Part shown: positions 38,254 to 47,102 of the stretch, one piece after another
Numbering within the stretch: the first letter of the stretch is position 1
Layout of the letters: every line of letters begins with the position of its first letter
Origin: Neotamlana sargassicola
GTDB taxonomy: Bacteria > Bacteroidota > Bacteroidia > Flavobacteriales > Flavobacteriaceae
Length of the DNA stretch: 64,000 bases
Assembly (NCBI RefSeq): GCF_020523965.1
Contig: NZ_JAJAPX010000006.1
Span: forward strand, 62,001-126,000
Direction of reading: 5' to 3'
The notes under the pieces: model-generated
Seen by the model: only the letters and a program-made list of their open reading frames with translations
Databases searched by the model: none
Told to the model about the DNA's origin: nothing
Translations under genes and position numbers: made by a program

Positions 38254-38286
38254 AAAAAAGCATCCTTTTTAGGGTGCTTTTTTTGT
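38254..38286. terminator. Bidirectional terminator between ompA-like and thioredoxin-like genes
   Basis: AAAAAAGCATCC pairs with GGGTGCTTTTTT (one T-G) around a T-rich loop. It has A and T runs on both sides and so serves both convergent genes. The minus-strand gene's stop codon (38269-38271) and its last codons lie in the loop and right arm. Confidence 0.75.
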
Positions 38287-39396
38287 TATGTTATATACTG
38301 GATAAGCTGTGTTTTTATTTGAAACCTGGATGCCATAATCTTGGAAGTTACTTACCATTAATTCATAATATTTATAATGAATTTGCCAATCATGTAATGC
38401 GTCTTCTTCATATTTACCATCTACTAAAATAGGCTTTTCAATAAGATTAGATACTTTATAAATAACATCGTTAAACGTTACATTATCCGCTTGAATTTCA
38501 GAGTCGCCTATTAAAAACTTTTGATTATTACCTTCCCAATTAAATTGAGATGTATCCCAGAAATTAGCCGTATTAAACGCAACTGTTAATACATCACCTG
38601 TTAACTCATCTTGTTTTGCATTTAATTTTAAAGACTTAAAAATTGTGCGCTTCATATTTTTACTTGCCCTGCTTCCTTTTGTAAAGCGCATGCTATAACT
38701 TCTGTTATCTGTATCACTAATTTTTATTTGCTTGTAATAAACCCCATATACATACGATAATATTTTCTGTAAACTCCCACTTAACTCAATATACGAATCA
38801 TTTTCAATAATTTGAATAGTCTCCAAATCGCTATAATCATCAATAACACGATATTCAAAATCGTTGAAATCTATTGGTTCCAAATCTGAAGTTTCAACAG
38901 CATAAGCTTCTGTTTTGAAAAAAGAATTTACATCAATTACATTTTTATTTTCCCTTAAAAAGGATTCTAAATGTTGCTTTTTAAAATTTGCAGGATGCCC
39001 TTCCCATAATTTTTCACCCTTTGCATTAAACAAAACACCTTGTGGCAAACTGTAAATGTTATACTTTTTAAATGTTTCGCCATCAAAATCAATTCCAACA
39101 GCCAACTTAAGATCGTGTTTTGCTAAAAATTTAGCCACCACTTCTGGACTTTCCTGAGAAAGCGACAATACATAAAAGTTTTTAGGATATTGACTCTGTA
39201 AAGTTTCTAAATATTGCGACACATGGATACAAGGATTACACCAAGTAGCCCAAAAATCTACAAAATACAAAGCATTTTGCTCACTTTTTGCTAATTGAGA
39301 TTCTGACATTATTTGAGACACTCTAATTTGACCAAAAGCGCTATAAAAGCCAAAGAAAACGATAAAAATAAAATATTTGGGAACCAGTAAATTCAT
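38269..39396 (-). CDS. Exported thioredoxin domain fused to DUF3738-like domain
   Basis: I start at ATG 39396, since the earlier frame (to 39432) is only a hydrophilic extension. A signal peptide ending at FGQ precedes a TlpA-like thioredoxin domain with FWATWCNPC and the cis-Pro IYSLPQG. After residue 170 a second domain runs to the end, with YSMRFTKGS, VTFNDVIYKVSNLIEKPILVD and a closing YPVYNITKKAP. That order, including a Pro-[IV]-[VL] near the end, resembles a degenerate DUF3738 domain. The C-terminal function is unknown; the resemblance is by eye. Confidence 0.75.
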   Translation of the reverse strand: MNLLVPKYFIFIVFFGFYSAFGQIRVSQIMSESQLAKSEQNALYFVDFWATWCNPCIHVSQYLETLQSQYPKNFYVLSLSQESPEVVAKFLAKHDLKLAVGIDFDGETFKKYNIYSLPQGVLFNAKGEKLWEGHPANFKKQHLESFLRENKNVIDVNSFFKTEAYAVETSDLEPIDFNDFEYRVIDDYSDLETIQIIENDSYIELSGSLQKILSYVYGVYYKQIKISDTDNRSYSMRFTKGSRASKNMKRTIFKSLKLNAKQDELTGDVLTVAFNTANFWDTSQFNWEGNNQKFLIGDSEIQADNVTFNDVIYKVSNLIEKPILVDGKYEEDALHDWQIHYKYYELMVSNFQDYGIQVSNKNTAYPVYNITKKAP

Positions 39397-39487
39397 GATA
39401 TTAATTTTAATTTTATTAACAACAAATACCATGCTAAAATAGTATATAAATATTAACTTTGCGGCTAAAAATTAAAGTCCACTACTT

Positions 39488-40195
39488 ATGATACGTAAAA
39501 TTTTATTAGTTCTTATCGCTTTAAACTTAACGGCATGCGCCGAACTTCAGCAAGTTGTTAACCAGCTTCCTCAAGAAACTACAACTTTAGGGAACGACCA
39601 AATTGCAAACGGCCTAATTCAGGCTTTAAATTTAGGAATAGATAAACAAGTTACTAAATTAACTCAAACCGACGGTTTTTTTAAAAATGAATTGGTTAAA
39701 ATAACATTGCCTGAAGAGTTACAAAAAGTTGATAAAGCTCTAAGAGATATAGGATTAAGTAGTCTAGCCGATGAAGGTTTAAAAGTATTAAATCGAGCTG
39801 CTGAAGACGCCGTGAAAGAAGCAACTCCTATTTTTGTTGATGCTGTAAAAGGTATAACTTTTGCAGATGCTAAAAATATTTTATTAGGTAACGACGACGC
39901 TGCAACCCAATATTTAACTACAAAAACGCAAACTTCACTTTACGATAAATTCCAACCAGTTATTAATAATTCGTTTGCAAAAGTTGGTGCAGATAAAATA
40001 TGGACTAATTTAATAACAAAGTATAACAATATTCCTTTTACTAGCAACGTAAATCCAGATTTAACCGATTATGTTACTGGCGAAGCTTTAAATGGAGTTT
40101 ACAAAATGATTGCCGTTGAGGAAAAAGAAATACGAAATAACGTAGCATCAAGAACAACTGATATACTAAAAAAGGTATTCGCATTACAAGACTAA
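39488..40195 (+). CDS. DUF4197 lipoprotein
   Basis: The 235-residue protein has a lipoprotein signal with lipobox LTAC (Cys17). It then follows the DUF4197 layout: GLIQALNLGIDKQVTKLTQTDGFFKNE, ITLPEELQKVDKALRDIGL, KGITFADAKNILLGNDDAATQYL and KYNNIPF...NPDLTDYVTGEALNGVYKMI. The function of the family is not known; it occurs in envelopes of many Proteobacteria and Bacteroidota. Single gene. Confidence 0.9.
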   Translation: MIRKILLVLIALNLTACAELQQVVNQLPQETTTLGNDQIANGLIQALNLGIDKQVTKLTQTDGFFKNELVKITLPEELQKVDKALRDIGLSSLADEGLKVLNRAAEDAVKEATPIFVDAVKGITFADAKNILLGNDDAATQYLTTKTQTSLYDKFQPVINNSFAKVGADKIWTNLITKYNNIPFTSNVNPDLTDYVTGEALNGVYKMIAVEEKEIRNNVASRTTDILKKVFALQD

Positions 40196-40281
40196 AAAAC
40201 ATATCAAATAAATAAATTTTACGTTAAAATTTTAAATATTCGTTAGTTTTTTGTACTTTTAAGTACTAACTACTTAAACTA

Positions 40282-40488
40282 ATGAATAGAATTGAACTAA
40301 TACAAATTAAGCTCAACAAGCTTAAGCGTAGACACAGGCAACTTGTTGAGCGCTCGTACAACTACAAACAAAGCGATTCTGCACTAAGTGATTTTTTCGA
40401 GTTTAGAGCTATTAAAATTTCTTATAAAATTAATAGACTTAATTTCCTATCCAGTGAGCTTAATCACAAAAAGCAAGCTGTAGCATAA
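40282..40488 (+). CDS. Small basic hypothetical protein (68 residues)
   Basis: The protein is strongly basic and predicted helical (IQIKLNKLKRRHRQLVER ... FRAIKISYKINRLNFL). No signal peptide or membrane segment. A small hairpin (GTAC-TTTTAA-GTAC) lies just before the ATG. No family is recognised. Codon use resembles that of its neighbours, so it is probably real. Confidence 0.55.
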   Translation: MNRIELIQIKLNKLKRRHRQLVERSYNYKQSDSALSDFFEFRAIKISYKINRLNFLSSELNHKKQAVA

Positions 40489-40874
40489 AAAAACTCCATT
40501 TTTCTATATTATTTGCTATATAGAACATCCAAATTCTCACTTTTTACGTAATTTCTTTAAAAGAACATTATTATGAATAAGCATTTTTGTAAAGTTGGTA
40601 AAATTAAACCAAACTTAAGTAAACTTTTAAGTTTAAAAGAATTAGAAAACATGATTGAAAATTTTGTTGATGACGTTAGCAAAGTAGATTATAAACATGA
40701 CTTAGGACAATTATCCTAATATTTAAATTTAAAAACTAAGACAATAAAACGTCGTTTAAGTAATTTATGACCAAGCTCATAAACTAGTTTATTATATTTA
40801 CGTAAGTTAAAACACCTTTAATTGAAAGAATTTTACTATATTCGTTAAGGTGCCAACTTAGATATAATAAACTT
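40489..40874 (+). other. 385-base gap holding one small frame and a hairpin
   Basis: The stretch contains the 48-residue frame at 40573-40719 and a hairpin TTTATGA-ccaagc-TCATAAA at 40764-40783. A palindromic TTTAAATTTAAA lies near 40722. The final 90 bases before the kinase gene are its likely promoter region (TATATTCG near 40838). Nothing else is seen. Confidence 0.5.
40573..40719 (+). CDS. Possible 48-residue protein
   Basis: The frame reads MNKHFCKVGKIKPNLSKLLS and goes on to a predicted amphipathic, acidic C-terminal helix (MIENFVDDVSKVDYKHDLGQLS region). ATG at 40573, stop TAA at 40717. It has a natural composition and no better frame overlaps it, but its short length makes it uncertain. 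No family is recognised. Confidence 0.4.
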   Translation: MNKHFCKVGKIKPNLSKLLSLKELENMIENFVDDVSKVDYKHDLGQLS

Positions 40875-42419
40875 ATGCCTCACCAAAACGAGAATAATTT
40901 ACGCCACACAACTTTATTTGCATATAAACTAACTGCAAATTTCACCATTTTAATGGCAGTTATAAATATTTATGCATGGAGCTCAAACCACATAAATAAT
41001 TTTTTTACTGGATATATTATAAATCCTGATGCTACCATGAAGGTAGCCACAAGTTTAAGTTTTATCTTTCTTGTTATTCCTTTATTCATAAAACGGAAAT
41101 TTATAAGATATTTTTTATTGGCAGGTTTAGTTATTCAAATTGCTCAAATACTGGCCTATATATTTAATTTAAGTCCAAGCGGTGTTTTTGCCTTATCATC
41201 GTATGCCACAATTTTAATGTTTATATTAGCTTATGCTAGTATATACTTTGTTTGGGTCCTCAAAAAAAACCTTTACTTTATAATAAGCAATTGCTTATTA
41301 TATTTATTATCTTCATTTGCCATATTTTATTACCTTTTAGATAAAGATTCTGTAACAACAGTAATTGGTTTTAGCAGTTTAAGCTGGAATACGTCCATAC
41401 TATTTTTTATCAATGCGATAGCATTATTTGAAATAGCATTAATTGAAAAAATAAAAAATTATGAATTTCAAATTCTACCTCTAAAAAAAACACACCCCTA
41501 TTACTATTTTCCATACTTTTTTTTATTACCTATAATTATAATAGTTAGCATTTCTATTGCCATATATTTTAATATAATTCTTCCAAACGTTGGCATATTT
41601 ATAATATTTCTGTTTTTAAACCTTACCATACTAATGAGTATTTTTTTATACTCGTTTCGCTTTATAGATTTTTTTAAGGAAATTTCAGATAAATCAGAAG
41701 CTTTACTGCATGCAAATATCCAACTAAAATTAGTTAATAACGAATTAGGTAAAAAAAACAACTACTTAAACGATTTTGCTTCATTAACATCCCACAACTT
41801 AAGAGAACCTATAATTGCTTTAAAAGAACTTTATAATTTTTACAAAGAATCTGAAACAGAAGCGGATGATTTAAAATTTAAAGATTTAGAAAACATGTAT
41901 TTAACTAATACCAATAATTTAAATTATGGATTAAATTTATTGACTAACTACCATGAGTTTATTAAAAGCTTAGGGAATGATAAAATCTCCAAAATTAAAT
42001 TTTCTGAAAACTTGGAAAACACAATATTTGAGTTAGACTATTTAAAACCAAAATCGACAACTATTAGCCATAACCTAATAGCTAATTTAAACTTGCCTGA
42101 AGTTTATATTAAAAACTTATTAGTTAATTTATTAATTAATTCTTTTATGAATAAATTAAATAATATTGATTTAAAAATTAACATAACCACTACACACACT
42201 AACACCTTTTTTAATATCGTTTATACTGATAATTCTGGTTTTTTAATAACTAATAATACAAAAACCCAAATAAAGAATAAACACCAAAATTATAGCTTAC
42301 ACTTTTTAAATTTATACCTAAAAAAACTATGCGGAAAAATTAAAATTTTACCGCAAAAAACTATTGGCAACATTATTACTATAAAACTGGATTACGCATG
42401 CATAAAATCGCAATTATAG
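40875..42419 (+). CDS. Membrane histidine kinase with degenerate ATPase domain
   Basis: The N-terminal 250 residues hold about seven to eight membrane helices and no recognised sensor fold. The H-box is SHNLREP with His307, as in the HWE/PAS-type Bacteroidota kinases. The C-terminal part retains a weak N-box (NLLVNLLINSFMNK) and YTDNSGF in place of a G1 box. A clear G2 box is missing. The kinase may have weak activity or act mainly as a phosphatase or sensor. It overlaps the response regulator gene by 22 bases. Codon use is very AT-rich. Confidence 0.75.
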   Translation: MPHQNENNLRHTTLFAYKLTANFTILMAVINIYAWSSNHINNFFTGYIINPDATMKVATSLSFIFLVIPLFIKRKFIRYFLLAGLVIQIAQILAYIFNLSPSGVFALSSYATILMFILAYASIYFVWVLKKNLYFIISNCLLYLLSSFAIFYYLLDKDSVTTVIGFSSLSWNTSILFFINAIALFEIALIEKIKNYEFQILPLKKTHPYYYFPYFFLLPIIIIVSISIAIYFNIILPNVGIFIIFLFLNLTILMSIFLYSFRFIDFFKEISDKSEALLHANIQLKLVNNELGKKNNYLNDFASLTSHNLREPIIALKELYNFYKESETEADDLKFKDLENMYLTNTNNLNYGLNLLTNYHEFIKSLGNDKISKIKFSENLENTIFELDYLKPKSTTISHNLIANLNLPEVYIKNLLVNLLINSFMNKLNNIDLKINITTTHTNTFFNIVYTDNSGFLITNNTKTQIKNKHQNYSLHFLNLYLKKLCGKIKILPQKTIGNIITIKLDYACIKSQL

Positions 42420-42814
42420 ATGATAATTTACTGTTTAGAAAAGTTACTCAAAAACTGCTCTTTAAGTTGAGTATTAAAGACTCGCAAATATTATTATTTG
42501 AAAACGGTAAAACTGCACTTAGTTTCATATCAGATAATATTGAAACGCCCAAAACCCTGCCTAGCATTATTTTACTAGATTTAAATATGCCTTGTGTTAA
42601 TGGTTGGGAATTTTTAGAGCTAATAAAAAAAATTAACCAAGATAATTTATACCAACCAATTATACATATTATAACCTCATCGATAGATGATAATGACAAG
42701 CAAAAGGCAAAACAAACTAACTTGGTAAGTAATTATTTAGTAAAACCCATAAATTTAGGGCAATTACAAAATGTTTTAAATTTTAATAGTAATAACGAAA
42801 AAATGGTATCGTAA
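42398..42814 (+). CDS. Single-domain response regulator
   Basis: The 138-residue protein is a stand-alone receiver domain: acidic Asp8/Asp9, phosphoacceptor Asp61 in LLDLNMP, the ITSS segment with a conserved Ser/Thr, and Lys116 in LVKPI. There is no output domain, so it resembles CheY-like or Rcp1-type proteins and probably acts through a protein partner. Start ATG 42398 overlaps the kinase gene, its expected partner. Confidence 0.9.
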   Translation: MHKIAIIDDNLLFRKVTQKLLFKLSIKDSQILLFENGKTALSFISDNIETPKTLPSIILLDLNMPCVNGWEFLELIKKINQDNLYQPIIHIITSSIDDNDKQKAKQTNLVSNYLVKPINLGQLQNVLNFNSNNEKMVS

Positions 42815-42820
42815 CCACTA

Positions 42821-43630
42821 TTAAACAAATGCAATCATTTCATTTTGTATTTCTTGTGCCTTTTTAGCTGCTTGCTGCGCAAAATCTTCGTTTTTTGATG
42901 CATAAATAATGCCTCTAGAAGAGTTTATTAATAAACCGATTTGGTCATTTAAACCATATTTACAAACCTCTTGCAAATTTCCACCTTGCGCACCAACACC
43001 TGGGACTAATAAGAAACTATCGGGAATAATTTGCCTTATTTCAGCTAAATATTCGGCTTTAGTAGCACCAACAACATACATTAAATTTTCTGAGTTCTTG
43101 TAGGTTTTTGATACCTTTAAAACCTCTTTATATAATTCATTCTCCTCCACCTGTTTTGTTTGAAAATCGAAGGCACCTTGATTAGAGGTTAAAGCCAAAA
43201 GTATAGTATGCTTATCTTTAAATTCTAAAAAAGGTTCTACAGAGTCTTTTCCCATATATGGAGCCACAGTAACAGAATCGAAAGCTAAATCTTCAAAAAA
43301 AGCTTTGGCATACATTGTACTTGTATTACCTATGTCTCCGCGTTTAGCATCTGCAATGGTAAAAATTTCAGGATAATTTTCGTTTAAATATATAATAGTT
43401 TTCTCTAAAGCTTTCCATCCTTTTAAACCATAAGCTTCATAAAAAGCGGTATTTGGTTTGTAGGCAACACATAAATGGTGAGTTGCATCAATAATGGCTT
43501 TATTAAAAGCAAATATCGGATCTTCTTCTTTTAATAAATGTTCTGGAATTTTGTTTAAATCAACATCTAAACCAATACAAAGAAATGATTGCTTTTTTTT
43601 AATTTCTGAAACAAGTTGTGCTGTTGTCAT
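42821..43630 (-). CDS. pyrF: Orotidine-5'-phosphate decarboxylase, type 2
   Basis: PyrF makes UMP from OMP. The 269-residue protein has the type 2 (subfamily) layout, with the [17 protein letters not shown] start, the catalytic [10 protein letters not shown] block, and PGVGAQGG near the C-terminus for phosphate binding. All catalytic residues are visible. It follows prfA on the minus strand, separated by a terminator. The response regulator gene converges with it (6 bases between). Confidence 0.95.
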   Translation of the reverse strand: MTTAQLVSEIKKKQSFLCIGLDVDLNKIPEHLLKEEDPIFAFNKAIIDATHHLCVAYKPNTAFYEAYGLKGWKALEKTIIYLNENYPEIFTIADAKRGDIGNTSTMYAKAFFEDLAFDSVTVAPYMGKDSVEPFLEFKDKHTILLALTSNQGAFDFQTKQVEENELYKEVLKVSKTYKNSENLMYVVGATKAEYLAEIRQIIPDSFLLVPGVGAQGGNLQEVCKYGLNDQIGLLINSSRGIIYASKNEDFAQQAAKKAQEIQNEMIAFV

Positions 43631-43650
43631 GTTTAATATTTTCAGTAAAC

Positions 43651-43682
43651 TATTATATAAAAAGAATCCCGCAATTGCGGGA
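43651..43682 (-). terminator. Rho-independent terminator after prfA
   Basis: The palindrome TCCCGCAATTGCGGGA (43667-43682) is followed on the minus strand by TTCTTTTTATATAA. It lies between the prfA stop and the pyrF start. Confidence 0.75.
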
Positions 43683-43688
43683 ATATAT

Positions 43689-44765
43689 TTAAATGGTTTC
43701 GTCGCTTGCTTTTAATTTTTCTGTGTTTTCTGCAAGCATTAACTCATCTATTATTTTTTGAATGTCTCCGTTTACAATGTTTTGTAAATCGTAGAGTGTT
43801 AAACCTATTCTGTGATCGGTTACGCGCCCTTGCGGATAATTGTATGTTCTAATTTTAGCACTACGATCTCCTGATGTTACCATGCTTCCACGCTTGGCAG
43901 CATCTTCTTCCATTTTTTTAGCCAATTCTAAATCATATAATCTAGAACGTAACACCTTAAATGCTTTTTCTTTGTTTTTATGCTGCGATTTTTGGTCTTG
44001 ACATTGCGCTACTAAACCTGTTGGAATGTGCGTAAGTCGTACAGCTGAATAAGTTGTATTTACTGACTGCCCACCAGGACCAGACGAACAGAAGTAATCA
44101 ATTCTAACGTCTTTTGGGTCTATTTCTACATCAAACTCTTCTGCTTCTGGAAAAACCATACAGGTTGCTGCACTTGTATGTACACGACCTTGTGTTTCGG
44201 TTTGTGGCACACGCTGCACACGGTGTACACCGGCTTCAAATTTTAAAGTACCATAAACATCTTCACCAGATACTTCAAATTGAATCTCTTTAAAGCCTCC
44301 GTTTGTGCCTTCACTAAAATCTACAACATCTACGCGCCAACCTTTGCTTTCGCAATACTTACTATACATTCTATATAAATCGCCTGCAAAAATACTCGCC
44401 TCATCTCCTCCCGTTCCTGCGCGTAATTCAACTACGGCATTTTTAGCATCTTCTGGATCTTTTGGTATTAAAAGTACACGAATCTCTTCTTCTAATTTAG
44501 GAATACCCTCCTTAGCTTCATCATATTGCATTTTGGCCATTTCAACCATTTCTGCATCGCTACCGTCTGCTATAATTTCTTCAGCTTCAGCTAAATTATT
44601 AGTTAATTCAATATATTCTTCGCGCTTATCCATTAGAATACGTAAGTCTTTGTACTCTCTGTTTAACTCTACATAACGCTTTTGATCTGATATAATATCT
44701 GGTTGAATAATTAAATCGCTAACCTCATCAAATCTTTGTTTTACTATCTGTAACTTCTCTAACAT
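43689..44765 (-). CDS. prfA: Peptide chain release factor 1
   Basis: RF1 ends translation at UAA/UAG. The 358-residue protein has the catalytic GGQ in [18 protein letters not shown], the methylation target of PrmC (see 14.2 kb), and the codon-reading PxT-type region. The start [15 protein letters not shown] is the usual RF1 N-terminus. Monocistronic on the minus strand with a terminator after it. Confidence 0.97.
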   Translation of the reverse strand: MLEKLQIVKQRFDEVSDLIIQPDIISDQKRYVELNREYKDLRILMDKREEYIELTNNLAEAEEIIADGSDAEMVEMAKMQYDEAKEGIPKLEEEIRVLLIPKDPEDAKNAVVELRAGTGGDEASIFAGDLYRMYSKYCESKGWRVDVVDFSEGTNGGFKEIQFEVSGEDVYGTLKFEAGVHRVQRVPQTETQGRVHTSAATCMVFPEAEEFDVEIDPKDVRIDYFCSSGPGGQSVNTTYSAVRLTHIPTGLVAQCQDQKSQHKNKEKAFKVLRSRLYDLELAKKMEEDAAKRGSMVTSGDRSAKIRTYNYPQGRVTDHRIGLTLYDLQNIVNGDIQKIIDELMLAENTEKLKASDETI

Positions 44766-44858
44766 CTCTCTTCAAAAAATTGGAAACCAAAAGTACAACT
44801 TTTTACCGATTTATTTAAAGCGTAAAATAATTTTAATTCACCAAACGTTAAAAGACGT

Positions 44859-45149
44859 ATGACACGGCAAATAACCTCCATTATAAACTATTACAAACCA
44901 TTAGCATTATGGTCTTTTTTAATAACAATTATTATTACCGTTATTAATCCAATGGTAATATTAGCCCTATGCACAAAGCTATTTTTAACACTTTTACTTT
45001 GGGTAATGTTAAGTGATAGAAACTTAAGAAAACGCTTAAATTTTTATAAAATAAGAGGTGTTTCTAACTTTAAGTTTTTTCTGAGTCTTTTTTTAATAGA
45101 TGCCTTTATAACTTGCAGTTTTATTTCATTAATAAAAGGCTTTATCTAA
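44859..45149 (+). CDS. Small membrane protein of unknown function
   Basis: The 96-residue protein has two to three membrane helices separated by a basic loop (SDRNLRKRLNFYKIRGVSN). It is divergent from prfA. I do not recognise it. The Lys/Arg-rich loop after the second helix suggests a cytoplasmic side. Possibly a lineage-specific protein. Confidence 0.5.
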   Translation: MTRQITSIINYYKPLALWSFLITIIITVINPMVILALCTKLFLTLLLWVMLSDRNLRKRLNFYKIRGVSNFKFFLSLFLIDAFITCSFISLIKGFI

Positions 45150-45279
45150 TAATAAACTTGATGCTTTTTTTGAGGAATTAAGTTGAATAGCAAATTAAAC
45201 ATAAATTGTGTTTTCAATTTATGACTAAAAAAAGGTTCTTGATGATTAACTATTTCTACAATTTTAAAAATTAATTCCC

Positions 45280-45984
45280 CTAAATTATTTTAGACTTATG
45301 CGGTTTTAATAATGATGAAATAAAGTAAACGAGCCCAAATAAATAAAGTAAACGAGAAAAGTAAAACAGTATGTTTAAATTAAGATGAAAACCTAAAACA
45401 TAAAAGATATCTGAAAACACTATTGCTATAATTCCCCCAACAAAAAATAACGATTTTTTTGTATTAAATCCTAAACCATAAATAATAGCTAAATAGCCTA
45501 GAGCTAGCATAATAAGGCTTTCTGGAATATATAAATAAAACCTAACAGGATTATAAATGGTTGGTTTTATTAAATCTAATATTAATGCTACACCTCCAAT
45601 ATTAATTATAAGTACAATTGTAATTATGATAAACGAAAATCGATCTACTCTTTTAAAATTTACATATTTCCATATTAAAAAAGTTAATAATACATGTCTC
45701 AAGTACCTCGCAAAAACATAATAATAGGTATAGTTTTCTTTAGAATGAAACATTAACAAATAATCACACAATAAAAAAACTAAAGCAATAGCAACAATTA
45801 ACTTACTATTTTGTTTGAGTTTATTTGAAACGAAAAAATAAAATAGAAAAAACAGTAAAGCCGTAATAAACCTAAACAAACGGCTATAAAAAAAATCGAA
45901 GTGATAAACCGCTAGTAAGTTAACAATGATTAATAAAAAAACAACAACCAAGTTTAAATACTTTTGGTTTAAAAAATTAATCAT
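45280..45984 (-). CDS. Multi-pass membrane protein, paralog of the 11.4 kb gene
   Basis: The 234-residue protein has about eight hydrophobic helices with the motif KKSLFFVGGIIAIVFSDIFYVLGF, which lines up with the 11.4 kb protein, and FKYAT/FISSLL type C-terminal ends. The layout agrees with YhhN-like proteins (a C-terminal Ser-Asp in a helix). No catalytic evidence. Start is ATG 45984. Function unknown. Confidence 0.65.
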   Translation of the reverse strand: MINFLNQKYLNLVVVFLLIIVNLLAVYHFDFFYSRLFRFITALLFFLFYFFVSNKLKQNSKLIVAIALVFLLCDYLLMFHSKENYTYYYVFARYLRHVLLTFLIWKYVNFKRVDRFSFIIITIVLIINIGGVALILDLIKPTIYNPVRFYLYIPESLIMLALGYLAIIYGLGFNTKKSLFFVGGIIAIVFSDIFYVLGFHLNLNILFYFSRLLYLFGLVYFISSLLKPHKSKII

Positions 45985-46062
45985 ATTACATTAAATTACT
46001 AAAAACGAATGCAATTATACAACAATAAAATTAATGAAAGAAAAAGGCAGGGCGGCTTGTGA

Positions 46063-47028
46063 CTAAAAGTCTACAGCAACACCTATTCCAAGAAACTGTT
46101 TCCATTGCACTTTCGCTCCAGCTTCATCGAACTCACCTTCAACTTCGGTTGAGGGTACAGTTGTTTTAACATCGTCGTCGTAACGAATATGCGAGCCTAA
46201 AGTTGCCTTTATAAAATTGTTAACTTTAAAATCGAAATCGACGCTCCAATCAATATCAACATTTCCAAAATTATTAACATAATCTGAATATAAACTTAAC
46301 TGATTTTTGATATTAATATTAGTCGCTAACTCTGCTTCATAAGTATTAGTTACTAACACCCCTACTTCGTTTCTTACGCGCTCTCCTGGAGTTAAAATAG
46401 CACCATTATCGTCGTAAACAGCAGGATCTACTCCAAAAGCGCCGGCATTCGACAAATCTTCATCTAAAACAAAAGTTGCTTTTAAGGTAACCGGAGAAAA
46501 GTAAAATGATAATTTATCTATATGTTTTCCATATTCCATACCACCACCAAAAAACAAATAACCAGGTGCCATTAATCTTGAAATTGGATTATCGGTATCG
46601 GGATAAGAATAACCATTAAACATCTGGCTTTTAAAACTCATTCTTGCAGAATAAAACCAATTAGACGTAATATCTGACTGATATCCTAAATTAGAATTTA
46701 TCTCAACTAAATCGTCCGATTTTTGTAAACCTAAAGACTGCTGTTTGTTTATTCCCAATCGAACCAAAGCACTATTTGTCCAATTAAAATATTTATCGGT
46801 ATAGTTGGCTTTAGTCTCGAAAGCGAACAAACCTGAGATTGAATTAGTACCACCAGCATTCCAGTTAACAAACGAAACCTGGCTTAAATAAACCGAAGCC
46901 TTATTTGTTTGGTCCCATTTTGGACCAGTGTATTCGTCCTTTTCCTTTTCTTTTTTAAATAAAAAACTTGGCTGTGCGTGCATTAAACTAAATAAGAAAA
47001 AAGCCGGTACGAAAATAAAATGTTTCAT
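46063..47028 (-). CDS. DUF3078 outer-membrane-type protein
   Basis: The 321-residue protein has a signal peptide, then the DUF3078 hallmarks: QTNKASVYLSQVSFVNWNAGGTNSISGLF and LGINKQQSLGLQKSDDLVEINSNLGYQ, followed by alternating beta strands. The final residues end in Phe (GVAVDF). It is likely a beta-barrel in the outer membrane; the ligand is unknown. Common in Bacteroidota near purM. Single gene; terminators were not clear. Confidence 0.88.
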   Translation of the reverse strand: MKHFIFVPAFFLFSLMHAQPSFLFKKEKEKDEYTGPKWDQTNKASVYLSQVSFVNWNAGGTNSISGLFAFETKANYTDKYFNWTNSALVRLGINKQQSLGLQKSDDLVEINSNLGYQSDITSNWFYSARMSFKSQMFNGYSYPDTDNPISRLMAPGYLFFGGGMEYGKHIDKLSFYFSPVTLKATFVLDEDLSNAGAFGVDPAVYDDNGAILTPGERVRNEVGVLVTNTYEAELATNINIKNQLSLYSDYVNNFGNVDIDWSVDFDFKVNNFIKATLGSHIRYDDDVKTTVPSTEVEGEFDEAGAKVQWKQFLGIGVAVDF

Positions 47029-47102
47029 TGGTTTATGTTTGGTTAATCATTAAGTTTCAAAACCTATCAACAATCATTCCAAAAAATAAATTTGACTAAG
47101 TT

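Noticed and set aside
40875-42814. Frameshift joining the kinase and receiver genes
   Set aside because: The 22-base overlap is ordinary; the receiver starts with its own Met and the kinase ends with a normal C-terminus.
45200-45223. Hairpin CATAAATTG/CAATTTATG as a terminator of the small membrane-protein gene
   Set aside because: Short AT-only stem with no T-run on the plus strand; may be chance.
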